Under the pieces are notes generated by a model. The model was not told the DNA's origin and made no database searches. It saw only the letters and a program-made list of their open reading frames with translations. Shown here one piece after another: positions 25,638 to 26,499 of a DNA stretch of 26,499 nucleotides. Numbering within the stretch: the first letter of the stretch is position 1; each line of letters starts with the position of its first letter. The translations under genes and the position numbers were made by a program. The stretch covers positions 1-26,499 of the forward strand of contig RAZP01000043.1 of NCBI GenBank assembly GCA_004028745.1, in the 5' to 3' direction. The stretch comes from Prosthecochloris sp. GTDB lineage: Bacteria > Bacteroidota > Chlorobiia > Chlorobiales > Chlorobiaceae.

Positions 25638-25880
25638 ATGAGTGGAGGAGGCGTATTTACCGATATCCTTGCCGCAGCCGGCCGTATTTTTGAGGTCATG
25701 GTTGAAGGTCACTGGGAAACTGTCGGTATGCTGTTTGATTCTTTGGGTAAAGGCACCATGAGAATCAATCGTAATGCTTACGGTAACCTAGGTGGTGGTG
25801 GAAGCCTTCGCGGTTCTTCACCTGAGGTTTCCGGTTTTGCTGTACCGACCAAAGCGGTTGAGTCCAAATTTGCCAAGTAA
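25638..25880 (+). CDS. csmA: Chlorosome envelope (baseplate) protein A (CsmA)
   Basis: CsmA forms the paracrystalline chlorosome baseplate; each molecule binds bacteriochlorophyll a and passes excitation to the FMO protein. The 80-residue precursor has the Gly-rich start MSGGGVFTDILAA, an amphipathic helix through VMVEGHWETVGMLFDSLG, and His25, the reported bacteriochlorophyll ligand. The last 20 residues (SPEVSGFAV to SKFAK) match the propeptide removed in Chlorobaculum tepidum, leaving about 60 residues. A near-perfect AGGAGG site lies six bases before the ATG, fitting very high expression. A strong terminator follows. The gene is next to csmC on the same strand, 134 bp downstream. Confidence 0.97.
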   Translation: MSGGGVFTDILAAAGRIFEVMVEGHWETVGMLFDSLGKGTMRINRNAYGNLGGGGSLRGSSPEVSGFAVPTKAVESKFAK

Positions 25881-25903
25881 GCAAAGAAGACGAGCAAACT
25901 CAC

Positions 25904-25937
25904 AAGGCAGTGATAGCATGATGCTAACCACTGCCTT
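25904..25937 (+). terminator. Strong intrinsic terminator of csmA
   Basis: AAGGCAGTG and CACTGCCTT form the outer stem, TAGCAT and ATGCTA an inner one. A TTTTTTGTTTT run follows. It lies 23 bp after the csmA stop. Confidence 0.9.
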
Positions 25938-25995
25938 TTTTGTTTTATGGTATTGCGAAAATCGGCTTGAAGCTTTCGTTATTCCGTTCATATTT

Positions 25996-26009
25996 CCACC
26001 GCACGGTGG
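25996..26009. repeat. Perfect hairpin CCACCG/CGGTGG downstream of csmA
   Basis: CCACCGCACGGTGG is a 6-bp stem with a 2-base loop in the 308-bp gap between csmA and the last gene. It has no T tract, so its role is unclear. The rest of this gap (25938-26188) shows no gene. Confidence 0.4.
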
Positions 26010-26091
26010 TTCTATTTCAATGCTTTCCCTGCCGAGCAAAAGGTTGCAGTCCAAAGGTGCTGAACGGGTTGCAGGGGATAGGGGAGGGTGT

Positions 26092-26118
26092 TTGTTAAGT
26101 GGTATATTATTGTATAAT
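26092..26118 (+). promoter_or_regulatory. Candidate promoter of the last gene
   Basis: TTGTTA (26092-26097) and TATAAT (26113-26118), with 15 bp between, sit about 70 bp before the ATG at 26189. The spacing is shorter than ideal, but the -10 element is perfect. Confidence 0.35.
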
Positions 26119-26188
26119 TTCTATTTGTTTTCATATTTTCATTGTTTCAGTGTTGTACGGCTAACCAGTGTAAAAGACAGGGCTTGAG

Positions 26189-26499
26189 ATGGCTACTATA
26201 TCTACGTATGTATCGGGACACACGGAAGCAGGTGATGTCGCTGAATTTTTTCAAAAGCAATTACTGAACGCCGGTGAGCGTCCAATAGCATTTTTTGACG
26301 GGGTCTTCTATGAATCACATCAGGAAAGGGTTGGTAACATTGCTTACCAGGATTACCTGATATATTCTGACAGGGCAGTATATCTCTGGGCTAGAGGGGC
26401 AAACAAGGACTTTTTGGACAGGTTTGCTCTGGGGGCCGTGACGACCAACAGCAGGAACAAGGACAACGATTTTGCTACGCTTAACCTTCGAATCCGAAG
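26189..26499 (+). CDS. Partial CDS, possible bacterial PH-domain (YokE-like) protein
   Basis: The 103 visible codons start at an ATG six codons after an in-frame TAA. The frame is open to the window edge, so the gene continues beyond. It reads MATISTYVSGHTEAGDVAEFF, then GERPIAFFDGVFYESHQERVGNIAYQDYLIYSDRAVYLWARG. This alternation of short beta-strand-like segments with conserved Gly/Asp, ending in FLDRFALGAVT, resembles bacterial PH domains that occur in small membrane-associated proteins. The family call is weak. It has a separate candidate promoter and follows the chlorosome genes on the same strand. Confidence 0.6.
   Translation, partial: MATISTYVSGHTEAGDVAEFFQKQLLNAGERPIAFFDGVFYESHQERVGNIAYQDYLIYSDRAVYLWARGANKDFLDRFALGAVTTNSRNKDNDFATLNLRIR

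Overview
The window comes from a green sulfur bacterium (Chlorobiaceae). The best evidence is a csmC-csmA chlorosome envelope pair: the CsmA-like protein keeps His25 in the amphipathic helix and the 20-residue C-terminal propeptide. The other strong evidence is a bacteriochlorophyll cluster with two large Mg-chelatase H-type subunits beside bchM and bchE. The genus cannot be fixed from the sequence alone.

Left part (1-4100): a DUF4438 protein and an Hsp20 small heat-shock protein read rightward. They meet the leftward bch cluster at a bidirectional terminator. Reading leftward, the pigment block is bchS-like (8806-12615), an 860-bp gap, then bchH (4109-7945), bchM and bchE. Together these insert Mg into protoporphyrin IX, methylate it, and close the isocyclic ring by the anaerobic, cobalamin-dependent radical SAM route. 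The chelatase I and D subunits are not in the window.

Middle (12.7-20.9 kb): upstream of bchS-like lie two tandem paralogous TonB-dependent receptors, each with its own terminator. Further upstream is a PLP-dependent alpha-oxoamine synthase that looks most like bacterial serine palmitoyltransferase. An extended-SDR (epimerase-like) gene diverges from it. A 143-bp element with 17-bp terminal inverted repeats and a TTGA duplication, resembling a MITE, sits between these two genes. The synthase/SDR pair may be a bacterial sphingolipid module.

Right part (20.9-26.5 kb): a leftward housekeeping group, pyrK-ssb-holA, carries short intergenic repeats. Rightward follow a cysteine-free ArsA/Get3-family ATPase with a C-terminal alpha-crystallin-like domain (Get3d architecture), then csmC, csmA, and a truncated gene of unknown function.

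The points most worth a second look are the Get3d-like ATPase next to the chlorosome genes, the possible sphingolipid pair split by a MITE-like element, the TonB receptors beside CobN-superfamily chelatases, and tandem AT-rich palindromes upstream of bchE. I see no CRISPR array, prophage, transposase, rRNA or tRNA.
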